64,000 bases of DNA from Cladobotryum mycophilum. Taxonomy: Eukaryota > Ascomycota > Sordariomycetes > Hypocreales > Hypocreaceae. Positions 24,389 through 35,963 of the stretch are shown one piece after another. How positions within the stretch are numbered: the first letter of the stretch is position 1; the number at the start of each line of letters is the position of its first letter. The position numbers and the translations under genes are program-made. The notes beneath the pieces were generated by a model. The model was not told where the DNA came from. It was given only the letters and a program-made list of their open reading frames with translations, and did not search any database. The stretch lies in the NCBI GenBank assembly GCA_036429605.1, contig JAVFKD010000004.1, forward strand, positions 496,001 to 560,000, given 5' to 3'.

Positions 24389-25363
24389 GATGAAGATGTA
24401 CGAGGAATGCTTTGGAGTATTCAGAGGGAATATATAGTCATGGCGACCATGACCGGCTGCGATGATTGAGCCTGTTGAACCTCTCGTATATTGTCCGATT
24501 CATGGCGAAGCAGATGTTCCTTGTCGGGCTGGCAACCTTATTGTTGACGCTGTATTACATGCATAGATGGACTTCACTCCCGACAGAGCCACCGCCTCCT
24601 TCTTGGATATGTGACGATTTGTCAATCACCGACCACCTGACCACATAGGATGCATTGGGAAAAAGAAAAGAAAACATAAAAACCCCCAGAGGGTGATTTA
24701 TTATGTGCGGAGGCTGAATGAAGGAGTTCCCGTGTGGCTGCTTCAAGCAAACAAAAAAAACACCAAAATGCAGCCGCCTCCTTGCCTGGTGATGGGGGTT
24801 ACACAACGTCCAGCGTCGATTTCCCATGGGATTCCCACCAACCATGGACCCCCGTCGGTCAATTCATGCAGCAAAAAAAAGGTAATTCCGCGAGTCTCCA
24901 CCGCAACTGCAAGGCATATTTGCTACTCTATCCTCCTATTCGTCGGTTCGGCTGTTATTACCACTATTGGCACACGATATTGATGTTTGCTACGGAAAAA
25001 TGGCGGTGATGATGTGAGGCTGAATCGAGATACACAACATCCAACTATGTCGACAAAAGGAAGGTCTTCACCTACTATTCCCACCTCGGGTGAGGCAAGT
25101 TATCTGTTCGCCAAGGGGGAAGCAAATCGCATCATGTTTTCGGTCACCGAGGGAATGGGGCGAAGCTCTTTGAAATGCAAGCACCCGATGAAAATATATG
25201 AACAAACAACCTTCCTTGGGAAGAAGGACGCAAGGCGGTAAAGGCATGCCGTTGAGCACTATTGGAGACTCTCTTCACTTGGGGTGCCTTGGAGACCCAG
25301 GCTGAGGGCCTTGACGTTACACAGGTAATGCAGCTAGACAACCTTGGGAAGTTATGCTTCTAC
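24389..25363. other. Intergenic, no gene seen
   Basis: About 1 kb between two dead genes. It contains the promoter side of the membrane-protein pseudogene (TATATA near 24430). No coding structure recognised. Confidence 0.55.
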
Positions 25364-28205
25364 TTAAGCCTCGTGCTGCGCGTGATACAACGCTCGGAAA
25401 GCAGATTCACGGCCCAGCAAAGCCCGAGGCGTATTGCACTCAACAAGTTTCCCCCGGTTCAAGACTGCCACCCTGTCGAACCGGTCGATGTAGGCAAACC
25501 GGTGGACAACAGCAATAACAGTGCAGTCCTTGAACTGACGATCGATTGTGTCCTGCATGATGGCTTCCGCTCGCTCGTCAACACTAGAAAGAAGAAGAAA
25601 AGGGAGTTGATCATCTGGAAAATATAGTAAAAGAGATGTCTGGGGGAGACTGGGAATACCTGCTCGTCGCCTCATCAAGAATCACCAATTTGCCGGGGAC
25701 CAGAATTGCCCGGGCCAGGCACAGCAACTGTCTCTTTGCGATAGCTCAGACGAGACAAATTCTCCATCTAGCCCTTTGCTATTTTGACTCACCATCTTCT
25801 CCCATAAACCAACCATGCAAAGGGCAGACTCAATGGCCTCGTCACTTGAGCGACGAGGATCGAGATTGAACCGCACTGTACCAGGCATGAAGAATGGCTC
25901 CTGGGGGATGAGATTGACGTGTGATCGGACATCCTCTCCATTCAGTAACGATGTATCCATGCCATCAATGAGAACCCTGCCACCACTGCGCTCGAGCATT
26001 CCCAGTATTGCCATGATCAAGGATGACTTGCCGCTCCCCGAAGGTCCACAAACAGTCAGCTTTTCACCAGGGAGAATTCTCATGTCCAATTGAGCGAGGG
26101 CTGGGTGCCCCTGGGGCGGGTATTGAGCAGTGACATCCTCAAAGGACACGCCTCCATTGGGTGGCCAGTTGGACGAAACAGTTGCTACCCCTGAGGACTC
26201 CGCCGGCGTATCTTCCAAGAACTCTTGCACACGGTGTACAGCTCCAATAGAGGTCTCCAACCGAGTCCACGACTGAATAGTCTGCGTGAGAGCAGCGTTG
26301 AATTGTAAAACCAACACAAGAGCAACGCCCAAGGCACCAGGGCTGATACTATTCATCGCAAAAGTCGCCACTGCTACAATAATAACAGCCAGAGCGCCGA
26401 CGATGAGGTCAAGAACGAGCTGAAGCCACTGCTGTATGCAGAACAGCATGTAGAAAGGTCTCTGCGCGCGATTCAGAATGTTGCCGTGCTTCTCCTGAAA
26501 GACCGTGTCCCATTTGAAGGCGCAGATTGTAGAGACGCCTTGGATGAATGTGACGAAGTGCTCATATAGGGGGCTTTGGCTTCGATATCAATGAGACGTA
26601 CTTGCCTCGAGATGCGAATCTAGTACCGCTGTACAAGAAAAATGGTGACGGCGAGAATGGGGATGACTGCCGCGAGGTATTTCCCGAGAACGCATATGAT
26701 GATTAGCCGAATTAGACATTCTGTGGCTCCTATACACTGAGAGTTAGTTTTGTGATTGCTACGTGAAGGCTCGCTGATAAATCATTACCTGTAGTAAACT
26801 GGACGGCGCTCATGGGAAGCCTCATGTCAATGAGATCCATGTCCTGGCCGAATCTAATCATGGGAATTAAATCATGACGGAGAACCGGTGACTTGAGACA
26901 TGACAAGCATACCTATTCGTGATCGACCCAATCTCTGATTTGTGAAAGACGCTATACGGTGCTCTACAGTAATCAGCCAGGTTAGCGATCAGAAGAGGCT
27001 TAAATAGTGCTTTGCGACAGCTCACCTCGTGGTTGCGCCTAGAAGATCAGAATGCATCTTGAGTGCCGTTTGGCTAATAATTTTGATAAAGAGGACCCAG
27101 CATTCTCCCGCAAACCCAAATTGGACAGGACCACGAGCAGAGCATATACGCCGAGGTAGAGGCCAAGCTGTTCATTGGGTTGTTCCTCGTTTGCCTTTGT
27201 TCACATGTTGACCCATATAGCCATTGTAGTTACGAATGGTGAGCATACCGAGTGTAGAAAGGTGAGGGGGTTCTGTATGGCTTGCTTGTGAAACTAGCTG
27301 TAAACCCTCCGAGAAGTGTGAATAGCCCCCATGCAACGATAGTGGGTGTATTGGCACTTTGGAGATAATAGCGGTAGACGGACTAGCTACTATAGTCCTT
27401 CTCCTGTAAGGGAGCACCCAGATGAAGAAGCTCTTGCCCCAGAATCCCATGATTTGCTCCTGGGTCACGTTCTTGTAGGCCGGGTGCAGAGAGTTCTTCT
27501 TATATATGGATTCGACCAATACGATAAGGGCAGTAGAAATAAAGATGGTAGTCCATATCGCTTTCGGAGCGGGCGCATCCGAGATCAGCCAGAGCGATCT
27601 CAGTTGAGGGGCGAATAGGATCGTGCAAGCATAGAAGTAGAGTATCAGTGCGTCCGAAGGCTTGATGGACCGCTGGTCTTTCATGTATGACTGCAGCATC
27701 GCTGCGGGAGTTGCGACGGCATTAGCGATTCCGGTGGCGAGAGAGAGTCTCGTGTGGAGTTGAGGAGTTTGCGTAGTATATGAAGGAGGAATAATACGGA
27801 TAGCAGAATCTAGACAGAAGAGTCAACTATGATTTCGAGAAGGCGTAGGGCTGGCTGTTCATGTTCCATTACCAGCTTCCATGTTAGTAGATGATGGGAT
27901 GAGGACTTGACGGTGGTCTTGCGCAATGCCAGGCGGAAGGGGAACGAAAGCAAGAACAGAGACGAGGGGAGGAGAGCAAAGAAGTCATCTTCGAATAGTA
28001 GAGTGAAATCGAATGCACGTTGAATCGGGGGAGTCAATGACTGTTTATTCAACCGCTCTTGGTGGCCCGTGTTTGGGCGATGTGGGAGGAGTGGATGAGG
28101 CTCCGAGTCATGTTGGTCGGATGCATCGATACGTACTGACATGGAAGATGGCTGGTATGGAGTGCTAACAATAGATTTACACTTGATTGAGAGGATTGGA
28201 TCCAT
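25364..28205 (-). pseudogene. ABCC-type ABC transporter remnant lacking TMD1/NBD1 core
   Basis: Order on the minus strand: an N-terminal segment FDFTLLFEDDFF (near 28010), a second-exon segment SIKPSDALILYF...GFWGKSFFIWVLP (27.7-27.4 kb), then directly the start of TMD2 (LGLYLGVYALL near 27170), GATTR-APYSVFHKSEIGSITNRF, and NBD2. NBD2 has Walker A GPSGSGKSS (near 26030), LVILDEATSSVDERAE across an intron, and the H-loop VVHRF. Full-length fungal ABCC pumps have about 1400 aa; here most of TMD1 and all of NBD1 are missing. Frameshifts occur near 27115, at the G run 26569-26573 (one base short) and at the signature motif near 25735, where ELS is followed out of frame by AKRQLLCLARA. At least the deletion and the signature break argue for a true pseudogene. 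It probably once exported a small molecule. Confidence 0.8.
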
Positions 28206-29081
28206 GATCCCTGTTATGTGTACGCTAGAGTATATTGCTTGCATTAAACATCATCACCCGAGCTCTTGAGATGTAGAACATGGGCTCAGTAATCCAGTCA
28301 GGATAGTCCTAGATATCAATATATAGTATATATCTAGCATTAGAGATGTTTCCAATAACATGAGCGCTTCTCTTGTACAGAACTGAGTACACAGTGACTG
28401 CAGGCACGGTTGTTGGATGATGGATGCTGTCTGTTGGTTCACAGCGCCCCAAGTCCAGCTTAGCAGTCCGCATTTGGCTTTACGTGCATGGCGTGTGGCA
28501 AACAATGAAAAGTGCGATCCAACATCCATAACCAAAAATCTATAAACCCGTATGACAAACCTCCAAACGATTAACTCCGAGTTATCACATGTCGGGACTG
28601 AGATGTCTTGGTCAAACGGCTCAGAAGCAAGAGGGAGGGAAATATCTCCGCCTTCAGGTTTTTATGATGATAGGTTCTAGGCAAGGTAATACAGCGATAG
28701 ATTGACAGAAGGCTGGCTTAGAACATGGCTAATATACTCGGGGATTGCCAAATGTGGCGATGCGTTTTGATCTTTAAGATGTCGGGGCTGTGGATGACGA
28801 AGCTTCAATTGTGATTCGATATTGATAAACTGTCTCATTCCAGTGTGAACAAATCACTGTCGTAGAGTCAGTCAGACATCTTGTCAGGGTCTTGCTTCCA
28901 TGGCCAATCAGTACGAACTGGTACAGTACCCAACATCACGTAGTGTTGGTTCGTGCGATCCTGATGGAGATGTCTGTATTAGGCATCTCTACTCGATCTT
29001 AGCCGTTGACTTATTCCATGTAGTATATGACTTCAATAATCAACCCCCCTAGAACTTGAACCCACCAAAGCCCGTCATACA
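28206..29081. other. Intergenic between two dead transporters
   Basis: 876 bp of mixed composition with divergent promoters of the ABC and MFS remnants. No further gene seen. Confidence 0.5.
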
Positions 29082-29185
29082 ATGGATGATACATGACCAT
29101 CAGAGACCACCAGGTTACTCGAATCCGTACCATCTCCAAACCCACCTTCAAGACCAGGACACTCTGCATCCTATGCCTTGCGCTA

Positions 29186-29193
29186 CATCCTCG
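29186..29193. repeat. hAT target-site duplication, left copy
   Basis: CATCCTCG, identical to 32115-32122. Eight bases is the diagnostic hAT duplication length. Confidence 0.9.
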
Positions 29194-29214
29194 CAGCGCA
29201 GCATCCCGACCAAA
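29194..29214 (+). repeat. hAT left terminal inverted repeat
   Basis: 21 bp that pairs with the complement of 32094-32114, with a single C/G mismatch at the fourth base. Confidence 0.9.
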
Positions 29215-29365
29215 CAAAGCAAATGAGGCATTGGGATTTGACTATTTGATCGTATTAAGAGGGTAGATTTGATTGATTTGGCTCGATTTGATTTGATTTG
29301 ATAGATTTGAATCAATTGAATGTGAAGCTATTCCGGAGCCCCAAAAGGTTGTATTAGTCTTTAAT

Positions 29366-31814
29366 CTATAATTCTGGTACAAAAAAGGGATCTCCAAGCG
29401 TAACTGCTCCTCGCCTTAGCCAGTTCTTTAAGCATTGCGCCTTTTCAAGCGTTGAGGCCCTCATTGAAAGTCGTTGAGACGATAGTGTAAGCTTTGCTAA
29501 GCTAAATGCCCTCTCACAGTCCGAAGCCATCGCAGGAATTGCCAATATATCCAAGGCAAGCTTACTGAGTATTGGAAACGATTCCCTTTGAGATATCCAC
29601 CAAGGAATTGGATCAACTCGTTGTGTAAGCTTAAGATGATAGTATCTCTCAAGCTCAGAGCCCTCATCTTGCCGTACGGTCGTACAGTTGAGCCAATCAT
29701 CGTAAAGACTATCAAGACTTGGTGGTTGGGAAAAGAGGGTATCGTGAAGGCTTGGAGCTTGTATGATAGGATCAGGATCAGGATGTTGCTGATACCAACG
29801 CTCACAGTATGCAGCAAGACCTTTCTTTGCATCACGAAGCCATACAAGCTGTTCCTCACTATTCCAACGATCTTCAAGCCATCGAATACCTAGGTTAGGC
29901 TGTAAGATAACTGCAGCAGCAAAGAGAGGTGATTCTCCAAGCTTTGTATAATATAAATTAAGCTTTTGCCAAGCGTTCAGAATAGAAAGCCGAAGATACG
30001 ATCTTGAATCATCAACAAGGCCTTGTATCCGTTCCCCCTGTATTAGATATTCCTTTCTTGTATGCTCTGGAAGCTTATTTATCGGATTTGATCGTGAGGT
30101 TCGTTGTCTTGGCTGATCGTAACAAGGCTGTTGGCTTCGTGTTGTTCGGGTACGATTTGTAGTCTGTATTTGACTCTGAGTCTCTTCGATTTCCTCATCA
30201 GTAGGGGGTAAAGAACACTTTCCAATGCTCAAGATGTGTAAGAAGGAACTCAATGCCTGTCATGATCTCCCAAATCCTGCCGTGACTATCTCCCTTGCCC
30301 CAACCTTGGCAACGCATCGTTTGACTCCAAAGGGGCTTAAGGATATCTTTAATCTCTATCAAAAGCCGCCAATCTTCAATCGTAAGAATATCCTCGTCAG
30401 GGATACGCTTTTTTCGGTCTGTTTCAAGTTGGTTCTGCCCTAGGAAGCCTTGGATTTGCTGTTGCTTTTCTATAGCGCGTTCAATCATTAGATATGTTGA
30501 ATTCCACCGTGTCTCGTTATTGAGAAGCAGTTCAACTTCACGGGGTGACGCGTTATGTAACAAAAAGTCGTTATGATCATGTTCTTCGGGAACAATCTTC
30601 TTGAATTGGGCGGACCGTTGAGGCGAGGCTCTAATGAACCTAACGATATTGTGTAGCTTGCCAATTGGGCCTTTCTTTCTCCAATGATTAAGCTCATTAT
30701 CAAGGTTATCTGTAATCGTATGAACCTGTGACTCTTGCTCAAAGGATTCACTATTCTCCCCGTACAAATAAGCACGAGCAACAAGGTTGAGTATATGGCC
30801 ATAGCATCGCATTCGCCGTTCTGATATCTCTACTGAGGTCATCGTAGGATCTAGGATATTGAAAAGGTGTTGAAGACACGTATCGTTATTTGAGGCGTTA
30901 TCCGAGACGATCGTTCCAAGTCGAGTAGATATTCCCCAGTCTTCAACTATCGTATGAAGAGTATTAGCAAGGTGTATACCTGTATGGGATCCAGGCTGCT
31001 CTCGTAAAGCAAGGAGACGTTGTTGTTGATGACCATTTTGGTCGAGAAAGTGACCTGTAACCGCCATTATTGCAAGTCGATTTGGTGAAGTCCATAGATC
31101 AAAGCCAAGGTGGATTTGTGAAAGAGCGTTATGAAGTCCCTGTTTTATTATCTCTTTCTTTGATAGAAAGAGGGTATCAACACATTGACGTTGACTTGTT
31201 CGACTCCAAGAGATTTGACTTGAAAGCGACGGATTGAACTCAAGGAAGACCTTCCGAATATACGAATTATCGAAGATAGAAAAGGGTTGGTCTGTATCAA
31301 CAATAAAACCAGCAAGAAGCTCGTGAATCTTCAATAACTGGGTCTTTGAGAGAGGTGTAGTATGAAATCGTTGTCGTTTACGAGGATGAAGGCTAGGGTC
31401 TTCGGATTCGGAACCAGTAGATAGATCAGTTAGATCAGATTCTATGATACGATGCTTTTTTCGAAGATGATCGGTTGCGGAGGTTGTTGCTGAGGCTTTG
31501 AAGGGCAATCCGAGGGTATATTGTTCATCACAACGTCGGCAGATCCAAAAGACCTCTCCAAGCTTGTCATCTTGAAGGAGCTCTTGAACAAAGATCCCCT
31601 CATTTTTAATCCAGCTTGTACGGCCTCTTGAGCTTTTACGAGATAGATATCGCTCAGGGATAAAACGTCGCCCTCGCCATCTCGCGATCGGTAGGTTTTC
31701 GAGTGTGTTTTGACCGGCAGGAGCGGAATCGGAATTGGAAGCAGTTTCATTTGTAGCAGCGATTTGCGAGTGTATACTAACAGGGCGGGAAGCTTGAAAG
31801 ATAGTGAGACTCAT
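29366..31814 (-). CDS. hAT transposase, one apparent frameshift
   Basis: ATG at 31814. The first frame covers 538 codons and the second about 280, joined near the G run 30206-30210, so the whole is about 815 aa. The N-terminus has a BED-type zinc finger (CRRC...H...H, with HLRKKHRI). The middle has RNase H-like transposase features, FDLWTSPN and TIVSDNASNND, the latter with the expected acidic residues. The C-terminal hAT dimerisation domain includes LDILAIPAMASDCERAFS and LSSQRLSMRASTLEKAQCLKNW. At the break, one extra or two missing C would join HWKVFFTP to TDEEIEETQ. If the break is real the element is non-autonomous; if it is a homopolymer error the transposase is intact. Confidence 0.88.
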
Positions 31815-32093
31815 TGGAGTTATAATAGAATAACGAAGTTGTGATATAATAGAAAAGTCATAATTGTGATAAAAATAGCAATGTAAGATTAAATTCGTGG
31901 TGTTTTCGCGTTCGAGGAAGAATTTAGTATTAGTCGTTATTGCTATTTTATTACCGGATAATATATTTTCCGGTCTATAAAATACCCTATATATTTGATC
32001 AAATCTATCAAATCTTGACCTATCTTTATTTATTTATTTGATAGTTGGGAATAGCTTCATTTGTTTGACTATTTGATAGATTTGTTTATTAGA

Positions 32094-32114
32094 TTTGGTC
32101 GGGATGCTGCCCTG
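32094..32114 (-). repeat. hAT right terminal inverted repeat
   Basis: Pairs with 29194-29214. Read inward on the minus strand it begins CAGGGCAGCATCCC. Confidence 0.9.
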
Positions 32115-32122
32115 CATCCTCG
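32115..32122. repeat. hAT target-site duplication, right copy
   Basis: CATCCTCG, identical to the left copy. The host MFS frame resumes here with ATC CTC GTA GCC. Confidence 0.9.
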
Positions 32123-33681
32123 TAGCCGCCGCCATCCAACTCCTCTTGGACGTCGGAAGCACCATTGCTCTCGTGCCCCATACATCCATCATCCAGGACA
32201 TTGTATTCAGCAATTACTACGCACGCATCAACGGGCATAACGAGACTCTCCCCATTGACAGGTGCAAATCTGTGCCGGTGCAGAGCGAGGTGGCGTTTAT
32301 AGATGGATGGCAAGCGGCCATTGAGAATGTCCCCAGTAAGGTCAAACTGTTCTTTGTGTGCCTTCGTACGGCGAGATCGATTACCTAACTCTCGCCGTGT
32401 AGCCATGTTGCTTGCTATTCCGTACGGAGCCCTAGCAGATCGAATCGGACGCAAACAGGTCTTGCTCCTGGTAATTGCTGGCATCATTATGAACGATGCG
32501 TGGATCCGTTTAGTTCGTAAGTAAACTAGAGTTGAAATCTATAAATCAAACATCCTAAGACTAATATAATACTTCGTTCCTCCAAGTATGGTTCCATACC
32601 ATCTTCCCAGTTCGGGCCGTCTTGCTGGCTGGTCTGTGGCAAACCTTTGGGGCCGGATCAGCAACTCTCTCCTCCCTGACCAACGTCCTGGTTGCAGACG
32701 CGTGTTCCCCAGAGCAACGGTAGGATGAAATGCCCATCCTTAATCCCTCCAGCTCAATACTGATGAGGAATAGGACAACTGCCTTCTCTCAAATCAGATT
32801 CGCACGTCTTCTATCAAAAACCATCTCCCTACCCCTTGGCGGCGGTTTGATCTCGTATAACCCATGGCTTCCCATGTTCATCTCATTAGCCTTCATGGTC
32901 CTAGGCTTCCTCGCAGCTCTCATCATGGTTCCCGAAACCTTGCCCCCCTCAAAGACGGACGATGTCGACGAGATGCAAGGATTGCTCATGGGCAATAACC
33001 AAGGCACCAACTTGGCCCAGAGCATCTTTCTCCGACTCCAGGAATCTCTCGCTATAGCTTCTCGCATCGGCGACTGGATGACGAACAATCCACCTCGGTT
33101 CTGTCGTCATTTTTCTTGCCGCCTCACCACCAGTTATGGTCCTCAGCGAGTTCTTGATATCCATAGGAGATGTCTTCATCCTCCCCGTTCGAAGTCTAAT
33201 GATGGGCATGGTCGAGCAACACCACCTCGGCACGTTGTATAACTTGATGGAGGTCATAACACGGATAGGTCTCTTCATTGGCTAACCAATGCTGGCAGGG
33301 ACATTTCGCTGGGGAATGGAACTGGGTCCGTTCTGGATAGGAATGGCGTTCTTGGTCGCCGTGGGATTCAATCTATGCGCCCTGTTGGTTGTATCTGCGG
33401 TGAAGGTAAAGGACAATGATGAGCAAGAACTGTTAGGGGAAGACTAAGCCAGTTTCTGCCTCTTTCCCGTAATAAAGCGATTCAAACGTTTTCACAGATG
33501 TGAGCATAGACAAAAGTATTATACAAGTAGCATGGCCTTCTGCGTACACTTTCTTCATAGATGGAGCCAACCTGGCTTCACAAAACATACCACCAACGCC
33601 ATTTATCATCCCAATTTGTCCCGAGTTACCCTTGATCCTCACAATAACCCCAAATGCATACCCTTACATGCCATACAAGTC

Positions 33682-35458
33682 TTAGTATCCGCTTTGTTCG
33701 CGTCGACCACCGCCTTCACCTTCGCCATCCTCTTTGGAAGAGGCAGCTGCCTCACCGGCCTCCTTGATACCTTGTTCATCACCTCTCAGCTTTGCAAAGT
33801 ATGCCTTGATATCTTCAGCACCGATAGCCTGCCCGCTCTCGGCAAATTGCTGGAAGAAGGGCTTGAGCTTCTCCTTCAGATGGTTATAGGCCATGACACC
33901 TTCGATAGCCTTCACACGATCGACGTTCCGAAGGGCACTCTCGCCGCGCTCAAGCAAGCTGCCGCTGCCGGCTGTAGAGCCTCCGTGTTGAGAACCCCCA
34001 TCAGACATTGGTGGTTCGTAGACTTCCTCCTCCTCCAAGAGCTGGGGGTGGTCGTTCAATTTGAGATAACAGTCGGAACAGCGGCAAAGTTTCTCACGGA
34101 AGTCTTCCTTGAAAAAGAGTGAGAAGCGGCCTACAGGAGCTGGTCCTAGGTTGGGCAGCTTGCAACCAAGGCCATCCTCCTTCTCCTTTGTCTCTGATTC
34201 CGGCTCTTTGATGGGAGCCGAAGAATCTTCAGTAATTGCCTCCTTAGGAGACCCTTCTCCACATTCACTCTTAGTGCGCTTGGGTTCTCCTTGCTCATCA
34301 CCTTCGTCATCTGCTTTGCGCTTTTTCGACGCCTCAGCTGCCTCCTGCACATTGACCGTTACTGACGCATCAACCGTTTCTAGGAACACGGGCGGTAGAA
34401 AGCCGGCAGTTCCAGCATATTGTTTGACCCATGGGTTGGCCTCGACGCACTTGTAGCACAGGAAGCCCTCAAAGTTATCTTCATCGGGAAACCCAGGGGG
34501 CATGGGTGGATCTTCTTCCTCATCCTCAACAGCCACTTCATCAGTCGTAGGCTTGATCTCATCTTGCTGCTCCTCATTGCCTTCGGAGATTGTCGCAAGG
34601 CCGTCACCATTTGCATTTCCATTGGCCGCTGGAGCTTTGGTTTCCTTCATCTTCTCGTACCACTGTGGCCCCATGCCAACAAGGCAGCCGGGGTGATACC
34701 AATCCTCCCCGCATCCACCTGCTTCCTTGGATCCCAAACCAAGGCATTGGAACATGGTCCCCTTCTGCTGAAAGGGGTCGTAGTCGCATTGGCAACAGCA
34801 AAATCGGTTTTGGAAGTTTTGGTTGTACTTATTGTTGGCATCGGGCTCCTCCGAGTGAACGTTGCCTTTTGTATTGGACTCGCTGTTGATGCGGAGTGCG
34901 CATGGACTCGTAGATGGAAGTCGTGTAGTTCCACAGTCGCATGTGAAGTTTCGCTTCTGAAAGATCTCGACGAGCTCATGCTCTCCATGGCACTGGACTG
35001 AGCAAGCATAGCACACGCCAGCAGGCGTCCATGGGTCACCAGATTTTGCAGGTGCGGGAGTGCATGTCAAGCAGGCAAAGACATTTTGCCGAAGTGGGCC
35101 AAGAATATTGGTGCAGTTCTCGATACTCTAGAAGTGTTATCGTTAGTGATGCTGTAATGAATTGTCTACGACGCGACGAGATTCGCAATTTGGTCGAGTC
35201 TTACGTATGGAAGAGCTTCGCGGGCATCGGCCTCAAGTAATTCTTGGTCGCGAATGAAACTAATTATGGTCAGGGGACGCGCAATAATGAATATGACTTA
35301 TTTGCAGTGTCTTACTCGGCTGCGGTCTGGGAATCGTCTGATGTTCTAGATTGCTGAGAGAAGCTATTGCTGCGAACCGGCACAGTTGCGGAGCTGGCTT
35401 CAATCGTCGCAGAAGTCGAATCGACAGCATCTGCTGGAAGAGTGGGATCGGTCGACAT
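33682..35458 (-). CDS. UBR7: UBR7/mlo2-like UBR-box and PHD-type E3 ubiquitin ligase
   Basis: Model: complement(join(33682..35127,35205..35259,35316..35458)), 547 aa. The introns (GTAAGA...CTAG and GTAAGA...TTAG) restore ENCTNILGPLRQNVFAC at the start of the UBR box. The box continues CLTC, GVCYACSVQCHGEHELVEIF and NFTCDC (about residues 67-115), with the Cys/His zinc ligands in place. A PHD-like finger follows: CCCQCDYDP, CGEDWYHPGC, FLCYKC. The C-terminal part has CRCSDCYLKL and a helical tail. UBR7 family members bind N-degrons or histone tails and mono-ubiquitinate histone H2B in animals; the fission yeast relative is mlo2. It shares a 505-bp divergent promoter with MCM2. The acidic low-complexity linker is longer than in the yeast protein. 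The start at 35458 opens a Ser/Thr-rich leader. Confidence 0.92.
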
Positions 35459-35963
35459 TATGGGACGATTAATCCGACGAGAGAATTGGATATGATGTAG
35501 GTCGACAGAGATGAGCAACCAACATGTAGATGCAAAGACAAAGTGTTTAGTCCAAGTGAAAATTGCAACAGCTCCAAGCCAACCAGCCTGCGCAACAACA
35601 TGGCGAGTGACACAATCGAAACGCCCTGAGGCTTAGGTGACAAATTGACGCGAACAGTGGCCTGCACTGATAACACCGCCACTGTGCTGAGTTTTTAGGC
35701 GCTGCTTCAGCAGTCCAGGCCCTGAAGCAACCACTTAACGCGTTCACGGGGGTATCTTATCCAGTACCTGACACTTTACGCGTCTCCACCGCGTCCTGCA
35801 ACTTCAGGTTTCTGACAACGAGCCTAACCAACTTGGAAGTCCTCCCTAATTTCAGTGTCGTCCCACCAACGTTGGAAATCCCCTCCACACCACCAAATCA
35901 GCCACGTTCTCTCACCCCTCCACAACCGCCAGACATACCTTGAGCTCAGCAACAATTGAAACC
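35459..35963. promoter_or_regulatory. Divergent UBR7-MCM2 promoter with two ACGCGT (MCB) boxes
   Basis: Perfect ACGCGT at 35738-35743 and 35778-35783, 40 bp apart and 185-225 bp upstream of the MCM2 ATG. ACGCGT is the MluI cell-cycle box bound by MBF (Mbp1/Swi6) in yeasts and drives G1/S expression of replication genes. Its presence before an MCM gene fits. Whether it also acts on UBR7 is unknown. Confidence 0.65.

Larger units (their letters stand above)
29194..32114 (-). mobile_element. Complete hAT-family DNA transposon (2,921 bp)
   Basis: Bounded by 21-bp terminal inverted repeats that differ at one position (CAGSGCAGCATCCCGACC... at both ends) and flanked by a perfect 8-bp duplication, CATCCTCG. 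The right end starts CAGGG, a common hAT terminus. Subterminal DNA is rich in ATTTGAT/ATCAAAT words, and a 12-bp inverted motif GGAATAGCTTCA lies inside both ends (near 29323-29334 and 32049-32060). These are plausible transposase-binding repeats. The element carries one transposase gene on the minus strand. It lies inside the first transmembrane helix of an MFS gene, and the sharp ends suggest a fairly young insertion. Confidence 0.92.
29082..33447 (+). pseudogene. MFS transporter gene disrupted by a hAT transposon
   Basis: Removing the transposon (29194-32114) and one target-site copy restores a reading through the first membrane helix: ...SASYALRYILVAAAIQLLLDVGS. The proposed ATG at 29082 gives M-D-D-T, then TGA at 29094-29096, then PSETTRLLES, a typical MFS N-terminus. 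Downstream exons follow: IPYGALADRIGRK (motif A) after an intron at 32336-32402, WFHTIFPVRA, SPEQR-TTAFSQI, then SVVIFLAASPPVMVLSEFL. They end at ELLGED, stop 33447. Further lesions are a frameshift near 33090-33100 and an in-frame TAA at 33283-33285 (possibly CAA to TAA). The substrate is unknown. The neighbouring ABC remnant suggests a lost efflux or metabolite locus, by inference. Confidence 0.8.
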
